Assembly: GCF_001310815.1 (NCBI RefSeq)
Contig: NZ_BAZK01000010.1
Location: 174,871-238,870 of the forward strand
Length of the DNA stretch: 64,000 nucleotides
Reading direction: 5' to 3'
From: Pseudovibrio denitrificans JCM 12308
GTDB lineage: Bacteria; Pseudomonadota; Alphaproteobacteria; Rhizobiales; Stappiaceae
The stretch's first letter is position 1. Each line of letters opens with the position of its first letter. Under the pieces are notes generated by a model that searched no databases, was not told the DNA's origin, and was given only the letters and a program-made list of their open reading frames with translations. The position numbers and the translations under genes were made by a program. Of the stretch, positions 27,893 to 37,309 are shown one piece after another.

Positions 27893-28419
27893 TATTCATG
27901 AGCGTGTGCTGTTGGTGCTTCATCGCCGTTTAAGATAAGCGTCATCAGGGTAAGATCCAGCCAGCGGCCGAATTTGAAGCCGACTTGTGGGAGTTCTCCG
28001 GTGATCCTGAAGCCATAGCGTTCGTGGAGGCGGATTGAGCCTTTGTTTTCACTGTCGATTGCGCCAACAAGGACATGGCGACCATCCTGTTTTGCCAGAT
28101 CAATCAGCTTTTCCAGCAAAACAGAACCTGCACCTTTGCCACGTAATTGCGGGGTTACGTAGACAGAATGCTCCACTGTCTTGTCGTAACCAGATTTTTC
28201 ACGAAAAGATCCGTAACTGCCGTAGCCAAGCACGTCTCCGTTTTCGTCTTCAGCTACAATGATCGGAAACCCGCCTGCGATCCGCTTGTCAAACCAAGTC
28301 TTCCGATCTTCCAGTGTCTCCAGGGTATCTGTCCAAATCGCAGCCAGTGTTTTGACTGCATCATTGTGAATCTCCAGAAGTGTCGGAAGATCAGATTTGG
28401 TTGCATGACGCAGTTTCAT
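27892..28419 (-). CDS. GNAT acetyltransferase, MddA/Pat type
   Basis: The 175-residue protein matches the phosphinothricin/methionine sulfone N-acetyltransferase group (E. coli MddA). Motifs are IHNDAVKTLAAIWTDTLETL, GYGSYGSFREKSGYDKTVEH, the acetyl-CoA loop PQLRGKGAGSVLLEKLI and the group-typical LPQVGFKFGRWLDLTLM. It should acetylate amino groups of amino-acid-like toxic compounds such as methionine sulfoximine. It is single and convergent with the hypothetical gene at 27103. Confidence 0.9.
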   Translation of the reverse strand: MKLRHATKSDLPTLLEIHNDAVKTLAAIWTDTLETLEDRKTWFDKRIAGGFPIIVAEDENGDVLGYGSYGSFREKSGYDKTVEHSVYVTPQLRGKGAGSVLLEKLIDLAKQDGRHVLVGAIDSENKGSIRLHERYGFRITGELPQVGFKFGRWLDLTLMTLILNGDEAPTAHAHE

Positions 28420-28867
28420 GTAAGTCCCTCATCACGCAGCTTCGCTCAGACATTTCTCGATCGAATGAACTGCTATGGATTTGCATTGTCATAAACACGC
28501 ACCTTTGCGCAAAACTGCGCTTTAATGATGCGGTTGTTTCTTCTTCAGCACTGTCATACTTCATTGCTGATCACAAGGCGAAGAAACCATCAAATACTTG
28601 AGTTTATTGCAGGATGTGTTTCCAGTCAGATCAAAAAACACACTCGACCCGGATAAATGAAAATTACTAACCTTTAGATTATTTTACGTAAATTTAACCA
28701 TAAATATCGATCATTACATCAAATTTCATTGGTTGATTTTAAGGTTACTAAGTGATTACCAACTGACCAAGACCTATTTCTAAGCAAATAGTAAATAACT
28801 TCGTCTGCTGCATTTTCATCGACCTTAATTTTCTACTGCTTGCACTTTCACATCTGGAGTATTTGAA
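28420..28867. other. Intergenic region, AT-rich
   Basis: I see no gene in these 448 bases. It is AT-rich, contains several TTTAAATT-type words, and ends with CTGGAG ten bases before the GTG start of the next barrel gene. Confidence 0.5.
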
Positions 28868-29562
28868 GTGAAACAGGTTTTGCGTATTACCACCCTCCTT
28901 GCAAGTTTCAGCTTGACCTTTGCTGGAGTTACTTCAGCGCAGGCCCAAGATAGCGGTATGTATATCAGCTTTAAAGGAGCGAAGGCGTTTTCACTTCGCA
29001 GCACCTTTGATCCGACGGGAGGTGTACCAACTGATAGCTATGACCTTGATTTTAAGAATGAATGGGCCGCGAGTTCGAGTATTGGCCAGCGTTTAAACGA
29101 GTATCTTCGTATTGAAGCAGAACTAGGCTATCTCGTGAATACCGTTGACAAGATGAGTAGTGACACTGTGACAATTTCCGGATCCGTGGTGGCAACGTTC
29201 ATAGCAGTTACATCATAGCTAGTGTTCTCGCGGATTTGCCTTTAACAGATCAAATAACCGCATTCGTAGGTGGAGGGATAGGCGCAGCTAAACCAGGTAT
29301 GGATAAGCAAATTCTCTCAGGAGTTAACCAAACCCGCGAGATGGAAATTGAAGACCAATATGTTTTCGCCTGGAAGCTTACAGGTGGCCTTTCCTACGAA
29401 ATGTATGAAAACACTCACTTGTTTGCCGACTACACATATTTCCAGACTGCAGACTTCGATGTGAAGCAGAAATCCACTGTGAGTGGCATTCCTTTTCAAA
29501 ACACACTGGAAACTAATCTCAGTACTCACATGATCGGCTTAGGCCTTCGCTATGATTTTTAG
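28868..29562 (+). CDS. Outer-membrane beta-barrel protein (paralogue 2, frameshifted)
   Basis: The first frame gives a signal peptide ending at TSAQA/QD and barrel strands YISFKGAKAFSLRS and YLRIEAELGYLVN. The second frame continues VLADLPLTDQITAFVGGGIG and ends in GLGLRYDF. One C restored in the CC at 29184-29185 joins them as ISGSRGGNVHSSYIIASVLA, a good strand, for about 231 residues. The start is GTG 28868 with a GGAG upstream. It is related to the barrels at 26114, 29802 and 33310 by the same strand order and the final Phe. Confidence 0.8.
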
Positions 29563-29606
29563 CGGGCTGTTTGGGGTAGAGGCTCAATAGTTTTCATGGT
29601 TGACAG

Positions 29607-29632
29607 AGGCGGCAGGTTGCCGCCTTCTTTTA
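29607..29632 (+). terminator. Terminator after barrel paralogue 2
   Basis: The stem aggcggca (29607-29614) pairs with tgccgcct (29618-29625) around a 3-base loop and is followed by tcttttat. Confidence 0.75.
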
Positions 29633-29801
29633 TATTGCAAGATTACTGATAATAATTTCAAATAATACAAACCTAAAACAAGTTATATCATTGTAATTCA
29701 TACCTATATTTTACATGTTCTGTGAATTACACCATTAATTATTTGGTAAGACTTGTCTATTTGCGCGAATCTGCCGTCAGGACTTCAGGAGATAGTGCGC
29801 A

Positions 29802-30545
29802 ATGGGAAAGCTTTCCTCTACTGTAATCATGTTAGTTTCTGCGTTATTGGCGACAGGAGCACTCTCTGCCCGTTCGTTTGCTGCGGATTTAGCTGAGGCT
29901 GCGCAAGCGGCCGCAAAAGAAGCTGCTGAAAAAGCTGCGATGGGCATGTTTCCACTCAAACCTTATGCGGGGGCGAAGGGCTTTGCCTCCTATGCTCCGG
30001 ATGGTGATCTTTACACGCCAGGTACCGGGCGTACCAAGTTTTTCGAGTACAACATCGGTTGGAATGCAGCTGCATTTGGTGGGGTGACTGCCGGTGACTT
30101 TGTAAAGCTACAGCTGGATACCGGCTATATCAGCAACAGCATCTCTAACCTTTCCGGGGTGGACGGAGGCAGTGGATCGATCGCCGCCGCCTATGTGATG
30201 GGCGGCGTTATTCTTTCTGCACCGCTTTCACCACTCACCAAGAAGGTTATTCCGTTTGCCGGAATCAGCATCGGGGCGGCATTTCCTGTGATCGGCACCA
30301 TAAATGGAACCATCGATGGTCAAGACTTTACGATCAAGGGTAACCAGTCGACTGTCGGCGCTTTGCTGGCGCGTGGTGGGGTGACGATTGCTATCAACTC
30401 CAAGCTTGGTGCAACGCTGGAATATGGGTTCTTCCAAACTGCTGATTTTTCTCTCAGCACCACAGACAGCCTTTCCAGCTCAGGCAATGCTTCGACAGAC
30501 ATGACAGCGCATTTGTTTGGGGTTGGGTTTGAGTATCATTTCTAG
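29802..30545 (+). CDS. Outer-membrane beta-barrel protein (paralogue 3)
   Basis: This 247-residue protein starts with a signal peptide (MLVSALLATGALSARSFA). Unlike its paralogues it carries a short alanine-rich helical insertion AAQAAAKEAAEKAAMG at the mature N-terminus. Barrel strands follow (VKLQLDTGYISNSISNL, VIPFAGISIGAAFPVIG, TLEYGFFQTADFSL), ending in GVGFEYHF. AGGAGA upstream supports ATG 29802. The TADF motif in the penultimate loop is shared with paralogues 2 and 4 (SADF). It precedes lepA, but co-transcription is uncertain. Confidence 0.82.
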   Translation: MGKLSSTVIMLVSALLATGALSARSFAADLAEAAQAAAKEAAEKAAMGMFPLKPYAGAKGFASYAPDGDLYTPGTGRTKFFEYNIGWNAAAFGGVTAGDFVKLQLDTGYISNSISNLSGVDGGSGSIAAAYVMGGVILSAPLSPLTKKVIPFAGISIGAAFPVIGTINGTIDGQDFTIKGNQSTVGALLARGGVTIAINSKLGATLEYGFFQTADFSLSTTDSLSSSGNASTDMTAHLFGVGFEYHF

Positions 30546-30674
30546 CCAGACTGCTGCAAAAATCTGAGATTTGGCGGTTTGCTATTCACTTTATTGGCTG
30601 GAAAACAGCAAAAAAGCGCGTGGGCGCTTATTATGTGCTTTGCCATAGAGCAAAGCAGTGGTAATTGAGCGCCC

Positions 30675-32478
30675 ATGACGACCAAAACTTTGTCCAATAT
30701 TCGCAATTTCTCGATTGTCGCGCACATCGACCACGGTAAGTCCACCCTGGCCGATCGCCTCATCCAGTCTACCGGCACTCTCACTGAGCGTGAGATGACG
30801 GAGCAGGTTCTCGATTCCATGGATATCGAGAAGGAACGCGGCATTACCATCAAGCTCAAACCGTTCGCCTGATCTACAAGGCGGAGGACGGTGAAGAGTA
30901 CACGCTGAACCTGATCGACACCCCAGGTCACGTGGACTTTGCCTATGAAGTTTCTCGCTCCCTCGCTGCGGTGGAAGGCTCCCTGTTGGTGGTTGATGCC
31001 TCCCAAGGTGTGGAAGCGCAGACGCTTGCGAACGTCTATCAGGCTATCGACAACGACCACGACATCGTGACTGTGCTCAACAAGGTTGATCTGCCTGCTG
31101 CAGAGCCAGACCGCATCAAAGAGCAGATCGAAGATGTGATCGGCCTTGATACCTCTGACTCAGTGATGATTTCAGCGAAGACCGGGCTTGGTATTCCTGA
31201 TGTTTTGGAAGCGATCGTCAAACAACTTCCTGCCCCTGTCGGTAACCCGGATGGCCCGCTGAAAGCCATGCTGGTGGACAGCTGGTACGATACGTATCTG
31301 GGTGTGATGGTTCTTATCCGCGTGATCGACGGTGAACTGAAAAAGGGCGACACCATCAAGATGATGGGTACTGGCGCTGTTTATCCGGTTGACCGTGTTG
31401 GTGTGATGACACCAGCATTTGTGGCAACGGACCGTCTTGGACCGGGCGAAATTGGCGTTCTGACGGCTTCCATTAAGGAAGTTGCTGATACCCGCGTGGG
31501 TGACACCATCACCCATGACAAGAAAGGCTGCACCGAAGCGCTGCCGGGCTTTAAGCCAGCACAGCCAGTTGTGTTCTGTGGCCTATTCCCGGTTGATGCA
31601 AACGACTTTGAAGATCTGCGTTCTGCCATGGGCAAGCTGCGCCTCAATGATGCGTCCTTCTCCTACGAGATGGAAACATCGGCTGCGCTTGGTTTTGGTT
31701 TCCGTTGTGGCTTCCTTGGTCTGCTGCACCTTGAGATCATTCAGGAGCGTCTCTCCCGTGAGTTCAATCTGGAACTCATCGCGACAGCACCATCTGTTGT
31801 TTATGAGATGGAGATGACCGACGGCTCTCAATTTGAGATGCACAACCCGGCTGATATGCCGGATGTTGTGAAGATCAAAGAGATCCGCGAGCCTTGGATC
31901 CGCGCTAACATCATGACCCCTGATGAGTATCTGGCCCAATCCTGAAACTGTGTCAGGATCGCCGCGGTATTCAGGTTGATCTGTCCTATGTTGGTTCGCG
32001 TGCTATGGTCACCTATGACCTGCCGCTCAACGAAGTGGTCTTCGACTTTTATGACCGCTTGAAGTCCATCTCCAAGGGCTATGCCAGCTTCGACTACACC
32101 ATCAGCGAATATCGCGAGGGTGATCTGGTGAAGATGTCTATTCTTGTGAACGAGGAGCCCGTGGACGCGCTGTCCGTGCTGGTGCACCGTTCGCAGGCGG
32201 AACGTCGTGGTCGCGCTATGTGTGAGGTTCTGAAAGAGCTGATCCCACGCCACATGTTCAAAATCCCAATTCAGGCTGCCATTGGTGGACGTGTGATTGC
32301 GCGTGAGACTCTCTCTGCGCTGCGTAAAGACGTAACCGCGAAATGTTATGGCGGTGATGCTTCTCGTAAACGCAAGCTGCTGGATAAGCAGAAGGCGGGT
32401 AAGAAGAAAATGCGCCAGTTTGGTAAGGTAGAAATCCCTCAGGAAGCGTTCATTCAAGCGCTGAAGATGGATGACTGA
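30675..32478 (+). CDS. lepA: Elongation factor 4 (LepA), two frameshifts
   Basis: LepA is a ribosome-bound GTPase that helps back-translocation or initiation under stress. All motifs are present over three frames: [14 protein letters not shown] (G1), ERGITIK (switch I), DTPGHVDF (G3), NKVDLP (G4), and the LepA C-terminal [20 protein letters not shown]. One G missing at about 30854 would give [14 protein letters not shown]. One G missing at about 31933 would give [14 protein letters not shown]. With both restored the gene has exactly 602 codons (601 residues), the normal family length. I therefore regard it as intact in the organism. Confidence 0.95.
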
Positions 32479-32499
32479 GCACCGATTTGCGTAAGCAAA

Positions 32500-32522
32500 G
32501 CAAACGACTGAATGTCGTTTGC
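32500..32522. repeat. Inverted repeat after lepA
   Basis: The arms gcaaacgac (32500-32508) and gtcgtttgc (32514-32522) are perfect, with a 5-base loop. There is no T-run, so it may be an RNA 3-prime stem or a repetitive palindromic unit rather than the terminator. Confidence 0.5.
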
Positions 32523-32600
32523 AGGTGCGAAGGCCGTGCGAGTGTAAGCAGCTTTAGCTGTAGCGAGCCGGCAAGCCCTTTCTTACCAATCAAAGAATTC

Positions 32601-32625
32601 AAAGGCGGCCTCTGGTCGCCTTTTT
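32601..32625 (+). terminator. Terminator between lepA and phnA
   Basis: The stem aaaggcg (32601-32607) pairs with cgccttt (32617-32623) and is followed by a T-run to 32625. Confidence 0.75.
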
Positions 32626-32656
32626 CGTCAAATCAAAGATCTAAAGGCAGATAGCC

Positions 32657-33234
32657 ATGTCACTTGAGAATGACCTGCGCAGCCGCGCGGATAACAAATG
32701 CGAGCTTTGCGGTGCGACAGAGGATCTTGCTGCTGTTGCAGTTGGCCCAGAAAGCGATGACAGCGCGGAGAAATCCATTTTGGTCTGCAGCACTTGCTCC
32801 GCACAAATGGGCGGTACTGCGGAGCTAGATGTCAACCATTGGCGCTGCCTGAACGAAAGCGCCTGGAGCACAGAGCCTGCTGTTCAGGTGACTGCATGGC
32901 GTCTGTTGAACAAGCTTTCCGGTGAAGCCTGGGCACGTGATCTGCTGGATACTCTGTATCTGGATGAAGAGACGCTGGAATGGGCACAGTCCGGCAGGAG
33001 GCTGCAGAGGATGAAGACACTGTCGTCCACAAGGACACGCACGGTGCAGTGCTTTCAGCTGGTGATACGGTCACCCTCATCAAAGACCTGAAGGTTAAAG
33101 GGGCAGGCTTTACAGCCAAGCGTGGCACAGCCGTTCGCAACATCACCCTTGTTCCAGATAACGCTGCTCACATTGAAGGCCGCGTCAACGATCAGCGCAT
33201 TGTTATTCTGACTGAGTTCGTGAAGAAGTCCTGA
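32657..33234 (+). CDS. phnA: PhnA/YjdM domain protein (frameshifted)
   Basis: The N-terminal zinc ribbon CELCGAT...LVCSTCSAQM and the helical middle (CLNESAWSTEPAVQVTAWRL) are in the first frame. The C-terminal PhnA domain (KDTHGAVLSAGDTVTLIKDL, KVKGAGFTAKRGTAVRNI, GRVNDQRIVILTEFVKK) is in another. Restoring one C at about 32995 gives TLEWAQSGQEAAEDEDT and a 192-residue protein. Despite its name the family is not proven to act on phosphonates. It is single, with its own terminator. Confidence 0.87.
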
Positions 33235-33265
33235 GGGGCTTTGCCCGTTACTCACTGCAGGTTTT

Positions 33266-33292
33266 AAAGGGAGCTTTGGAGCTCCCTTTTTT
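33266..33292 (+). terminator. Terminator after phnA
   Basis: The stem aaagggagc (33266-33274) pairs with gctcccttt (33281-33289), followed by TTT. It sits between convergent genes and may also serve the barrel gene on the minus strand. Confidence 0.8.
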
Positions 33293-33309
33293 GTTCTCCC
33301 AAGCTAAGC

Positions 33310-33969
33310 TCAGAAGTTATAACGCAAGCCAACCTGAGCCATGTGGCTTTGGAAACTTATTGTAATATCTGGACTTCCAGCGGGTGCATTTTTTGCACTA
33401 AACTCAAAGTCAGCTGACTGCATGAAGTTGTATTCACCGACCACTGACAGATTATCCGTCAACTTGTAGGCAGCCCCGGCATTCAGCTTCAAAAACGGCG
33501 TTACACTCTCCTGAACTTCGTAGGTCTCCGATAGATACCCCCAATGCGCGTTGTCAATGGTGACTTTGCCCATATCAAATGACGCCAAGCCTGCGCCAAT
33601 TCCGATAAACGGTGTAAAGCTCTTAGAGAGGCTATAGTCAAAGTAAACGGATGCGGATGCATGGACTGCCGAAAAGCTGCCCTTCTTAACTTTCTCACCG
33701 TCCATTTTATCAAAGCCAGAACGTAGATAACCAACATCAGCCTGGACTCTGAAGTACTCATTCAGGCGTTTGCCTGCATTCAGGCTGGCGTTGAAACCAA
33801 GCTTTCTCTCAAGGGATGACTTTAGCCCGGGAGCACTCACGTCTTCCTTTGCATTTGGCACCAGACCACCGGCAAACCCAACATAAGTGCCTTGCAGAAA
33901 ATCGCTTGCTGAGGCTGGCAGTGCCAGCAGTGTCACAACAGAAAAACAGAGGATCGATTTGATTGTCAT
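33310..33969 (-). CDS. Outer-membrane beta-barrel protein (paralogue 4)
   Basis: The protein of about 219 residues has a signal peptide (MTIKSILCFSVVTLLALPAS, cleaved near ASA/SDF). The barrel strands resemble paralogue 1: GTYVGFAGGLVPN, YFRVQADVGYLRSGFDKMD, FTPFIGIGAGLASF, and the final AQVGLRYNF, nearly identical to AQIGLRYNF at 26767. I start at ATG 33969, which begins the signal peptide, not at 34011. Its opposite strand suggests an inverted duplication of the barrel locus. Confidence 0.85.
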   Translation of the reverse strand: MTIKSILCFSVVTLLALPASASDFLQGTYVGFAGGLVPNAKEDVSAPGLKSSLERKLGFNASLNAGKRLNEYFRVQADVGYLRSGFDKMDGEKVKKGSFSAVHASASVYFDYSLSKSFTPFIGIGAGLASFDMGKVTIDNAHWGYLSETYEVQESVTPFLKLNAGAAYKLTDNLSVVGEYNFMQSADFEFSAKNAPAGSPDITISFQSHMAQVGLRYNF

Positions 33970-34158
33970 AATAACCACTCTCAAAATTTGAATAGTGGTT
34001 TTGCGTAGCATGCAGCTTAGGCAGCTACAGTTTTTAACGATAGAACTGCGAGGTGAAATTGAGAATTACTGATCAGTTTATCGTTAAACACTCCCCATCT
34101 GGGGTAAGTTGGGCTTTAATCAAGCTTAGTTTGGAAGCCTGATATGCTGATTACATGA

Positions 34159-34443
34159 TTATTGCCACTTTTCTTTTGGTGGGCGACCTGATTCTTTATC
34201 TTCCATTTCCTGACGCTTCTTTTCCATCTCACGAAGCCATTCTTTGTGCTCCGATACTTGCTGACGTTGATAGTTGCCGTGACGACGGGACAGCTCATTA
34301 CCATGAACATCTCCCAGATTGCCTGGTTCTTCGCGATGAGGAGAATGGTAGGACAACGGTTTACGAGTTCTACGGCCACGACGAACATCGTAAATCACGG
34401 CAGCGACGATACCGATTGGAATGAGCCAAAGCAGGTAGTGCAA
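34159..34443 (-). CDS. Small membrane-anchored protein, unknown
   Basis: The 94-residue product has one N-terminal membrane helix (YLLWLIPIGIVAAVIYDV) and a strongly charged cytoplasmic tail (RRGRRTRKP, then SEHKEWLREMEKKRQEMEDK), likely a coiled coil. I chose this frame over four overlapping ones because only it combines a membrane helix with a coherent polar tail. It is followed by a second small membrane protein gene upstream on the same strand. The function is unknown. Confidence 0.6.
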   Translation of the reverse strand: MHYLLWLIPIGIVAAVIYDVRRGRRTRKPLSYHSPHREEPGNLGDVHGNELSRRHGNYQRQQVSEHKEWLREMEKKRQEMEDKESGRPPKEKWQ

Positions 34444-34501
34444 GGGAGACCTTTCAGTTGTGTAGGGTCACGATAACGGGGAGCTCTTACTTACTAAGGT
34501 T

Positions 34502-34669
34502 CTACTCGCCGCCGCCATCACCTCCACCACTGTCGCCACTATCTCCATCAAAGAAGCCAGATCCGCCATCTGCACTGGAGCGATCGCGTCTTCCTGAGTG
34601 TTTAAAGGCTTTGAAAGCTATGACGATAAAGACCGCAACAATGGCGAAGTAAAAAAGATCATTCAGCAA
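34502..34669 (-). CDS. Small membrane protein with Gly/Asp-rich tail
   Basis: This 55-residue frame runs from TTG 34669 to TAG 34502. It gives a membrane helix (LFYFAIVAVFIVIAFKAF), a basic stretch HSGRRDRSS and a tail of Gly, Asp and Ser (GFFDGDSGDSGGGDGGGE). Such a helix with a low-complexity glycine tail is common in small bacterial membrane proteins. The start is not firm, as only a weak GAG precedes the TTG. It lies 58 bases upstream of the other small membrane gene on the same strand, so the two may be one operon. Confidence 0.5.
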   Translation of the reverse strand: MLNDLFYFAIVAVFIVIAFKAFKHSGRRDRSSADGGSGFFDGDSGDSGGGDGGGE

Positions 34670-34762
34670 AATTTCGCACTCATATTTGGAGCACCCAAAG
34701 ATGCCCGGGAGTTTTCTCTAATCAATTTCACCAGATTACTTCCGAGCAGTGACTGCGAAAAG

Positions 34763-35422
34763 TTAGTTCTCTTCATCTTTGCGGTGCAGGCGGATTTGGG
34801 AGTGGAGGGCTATTTGCTCTGGTGTGAGGCGCAGGAGGATTTGATTGTCAGCCCATTGATGCAGGGCTGCGCCGGTGTTTGAGGTTTCAATGCGATAGTG
34901 GCGTCCTCCCTGACGGGCATACCATTCTATGCGATCCTTGTTGAACCATTTGTTGGTTTTCAGCGGGTGCAGCATGGTCAGGTTGCCGGGGTAGTCCGCC
35001 AGCAGCAGGTCGATGGCGTTTGTGGCGTTGGTTTCTTCAATGATGCGATGCACTTCGCAGATCTGCGGTTTCTTGATGGTGGCGAAGCGTTTGCCGACGT
35101 GGGCGTACTCATTGAAGTGCGCCATGCGCTCATCCTGTGGTAGGTAATCGAACACATGGATGACGCCATCGCAGATGGAAGAGAAGTAGAACGAGCGGTT
35201 GGTGTATTGGAGTGTGACCCGTTGCGGTTGGTTGCCGATTTTACGTTGAACGGTGTTGCCACTACCTGTCAGGTACTCGTCTCCCCTCTTCTTCTGAAGG
35301 GCAAGGCCGAGGCCAATCAGGTAGTCATTGTCCAGAAAGCGAGCGGGAATGGACCCGTGCGGCTTCCGGTTGGAAGCGGCTGGTTGACCTGAAAATACAT
35401 TCCTCCCGAAGCTGGTATCCAT
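34763..35422 (-). CDS. Hypothetical protein
   Basis: I do not recognise this 219-residue soluble protein. GAGGAA upstream supports ATG 35422. It is rich in His, Arg, Asn and Tyr, with no signal peptide or membrane helix. Notable stretches are RKIGNQPQRVTLQYTNRSFY, CDGVIHVFDYLPQDERM, VHRIIEETNATNAIDLLLAD and HQWADNQILLRLTPEQIALH. The pattern is mixed alpha/beta. The neighbours are small membrane proteins and a DUF2165 gene, giving no clue. Confidence 0.65.
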   Translation of the reverse strand: MDTSFGRNVFSGQPAASNRKPHGSIPARFLDNDYLIGLGLALQKKRGDEYLTGSGNTVQRKIGNQPQRVTLQYTNRSFYFSSICDGVIHVFDYLPQDERMAHFNEYAHVGKRFATIKKPQICEVHRIIEETNATNAIDLLLADYPGNLTMLHPLKTNKWFNKDRIEWYARQGGRHYRIETSNTGAALHQWADNQILLRLTPEQIALHSQIRLHRKDEEN

Positions 35423-35561
35423 GTCTGTTCCTCGTCAACACAAGTGCTCTGTGTTTCAAACGTGGAACAATTCCTAGGCAAAAGCAGTCCTTCAATTGCC
35501 TCAGCTGGATAGTCTCAGGTTACATCTCATAGGGTGAATCTGAGGGGTATTTTAGCGGTTC

Positions 35562-36055
35562 CTAACCGGTCTCCTCGTCTCTCTGATTTACGAAGATGAG
35601 GCCAAGGAATGCGATGATGCTGATGTTATAGGAAGTCTCAATGGCCCCGCGGCCTATTGGCGATTGCCAGGCCAGAAACCACTCTCCTGCACCAACAACG
35701 AAGACCACGAACCACAGCAGGATCGCGACGCAAAAGCCGAAGGAAACAACGGACTTGGAGCGGTTGAACGCGGCAGCTGGCTTATGGATGTTGGTGAGCA
35801 TGCGCAGGCTCCCGAGGATCAGAAGAAAAGCGATGAAGCCCTCGATTGCCAAAATGATGATCAGGAATGTGGGGGCTGTATCCAATGGGAAGACGGCGCG
35901 GAACTTGGGGCTGGTTGGGAAGGTGTCTACCATGGAAATGACGGTTTCAATATATGCCAGATTTGCCGGGGCATCCTGATAGTTATTGAAACAGACCATG
36001 CGGCAAACGCGCCGAAAGAAAGGGCAATCAAAACTTTGATTAGACGAAGAAGCAT
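35562..36055 (-). CDS. DUF2165 membrane protein (frameshifted)
   Basis: The visible frame starts at 35999 (MVCFNNYQDAPANLAYIETV), but the family has an extra N-terminal helix. It is found in another frame from ATG 36055: MLLRLIKVLIALSFGAFAA. One base restored at about 36000 joins them. The 164-residue protein then has four membrane helices (FLIIILAIEGFIAFLLILGS, SFGFCVAILLWFVVFVV and YNISIIAFLGLIFV are the later ones) and the DUF2165 NNxxD and GEWFxxW motifs. The function is unknown. Confidence 0.75.
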
Positions 36056-36165
36056 GGCGTTACCCGCTTTTTCGCCAGTAGAGCAGATTGGGGCTAAAGG
36101 CCGGTTAGGTGCGGCCTTCAGCTCTGGTGTTTTTCATTTGCTCTCTGTTAACGGGCGGATAGGCC

Positions 36166-37056
36166 TCAGGAAACCTCCAGAATTTCCGGCCATAGCGCTT
36201 CATTCTGCTTGGTGAAGGCTTTCAGGTGGCCAACTTCCTTCAGCTCAAAATCTGCCGGATTAAGGGTCTGGCGGATGATCTGCGCATCTTTGTAGAGCGG
36301 CTCCATGCGATCGATGGAGGCTTTGGGTGCCGTTTCATCATCCGTGAAGCCGATGATTTTGATCGGGCCTTTGTAAGGGTTTGGGTTCATTTGCGGGAGA
36401 ACCCCGCCGATATCGCTGGAATAGAATGTGGGGGACGTACACCACTTGCGCCACTGCCAGTAAACGCCGGCGGGCACATCAGCCCCAAGGCCGAGGGCTT
36501 TACCTGGCAAATAGCCTTTCAGGCGCGTTGCGATTGGGCCCAGCAGGTACCAGAACAGGATGACCATGAAGAAGTATGGCAGGTGGTGATCACGCCAGTA
36601 GACCTGCCCGCAGGCCACAGTGGTGACCTTGTCGACTTTATCCAGATTGGAATGGAAGGGCAGCATGAAGCCGCCGAGGGAGTGGCCGATAACATGCTTT
36701 TGCGGTGTGTCCGCCAGCTTCAGCAGGGCGTCAAACGCGGCCTGCTGATCGCGCAGGCCCCAGTCTGCCATGGTGGCGGAGGAGTTGCGTGGATGAGTTT
36801 GCTTGGATGCGCCGAAATCCCGGTAATCGTAGGTCAGGCACAGGTGGCCTTGTTCGGCAACCCAGCGGGCGAACCGGGCATAAAACAGCTGCGGCACGCC
36901 GGTGGCGCCGTGGATGATGACAGAGGACTTGGGATCCCCCTTCGGCCAGTAGGCTTTGCCAGTCAGTGTGGCGCCTTCACTTGGAATTTTTACTGTTTCC
37001 ACGCGCTGCTCACTTTCGGCCATCATGTCTTCCAGTTGCTTCATTGCCTTAAACAC
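36166..37056 (-). CDS. Alpha/beta hydrolase
   Basis: The 296-residue protein has the hydrolase layout SSVIIHGATGVPQLFY, TYDYRDFGAS, the nucleophile elbow GHSLGG (about residue 124), an acid in GFTDDETAPK and the His in EVGHLKAF. A hydrophobic segment PYFFMVILFWYLLGP near residue 160 could be a cap or membrane-contact helix. The start is GTG 37056 or ATG 37044. The substrate is unknown. Confidence 0.8.
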   Translation of the reverse strand: MFKAMKQLEDMMAESEQRVETVKIPSEGATLTGKAYWPKGDPKSSVIIHGATGVPQLFYARFARWVAEQGHLCLTYDYRDFGASKQTHPRNSSATMADWGLRDQQAAFDALLKLADTPQKHVIGHSLGGFMLPFHSNLDKVDKVTTVACGQVYWRDHHLPYFFMVILFWYLLGPIATRLKGYLPGKALGLGADVPAGVYWQWRKWCTSPTFYSSDIGGVLPQMNPNPYKGPIKIIGFTDDETAPKASIDRMEPLYKDAQIIRQTLNPADFELKEVGHLKAFTKQNEALWPEILEVS

Positions 37057-37309
37057 TCATCGCTAAAACAGTTCATCTTTAAGTTCAAACACTTGATCTG
37101 CTTTAGCTCTTGTTTTTGCGTATCTTTATCCGAATACCATCAGGCACTTTTTGGAGATACTCTGCAGATAGCCGCATAGGATCATATATTAACGTATAGG
37201 TAAAGCTGAAAGGTAAAATATATCCCGCGCTTTTAAGAGAAGGTTTCATGAGTTCATTCGCGGGAAATGGAAGACTTCTGAGGGCTTTGTATAGACCTGA
37301 GCTCTGCGA

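Noticed and set aside
30675..32478. lepA as a pseudogene
   Set aside because: Both frames are repaired by one base each to the exact family length with no other damage; sequencing error is simpler.
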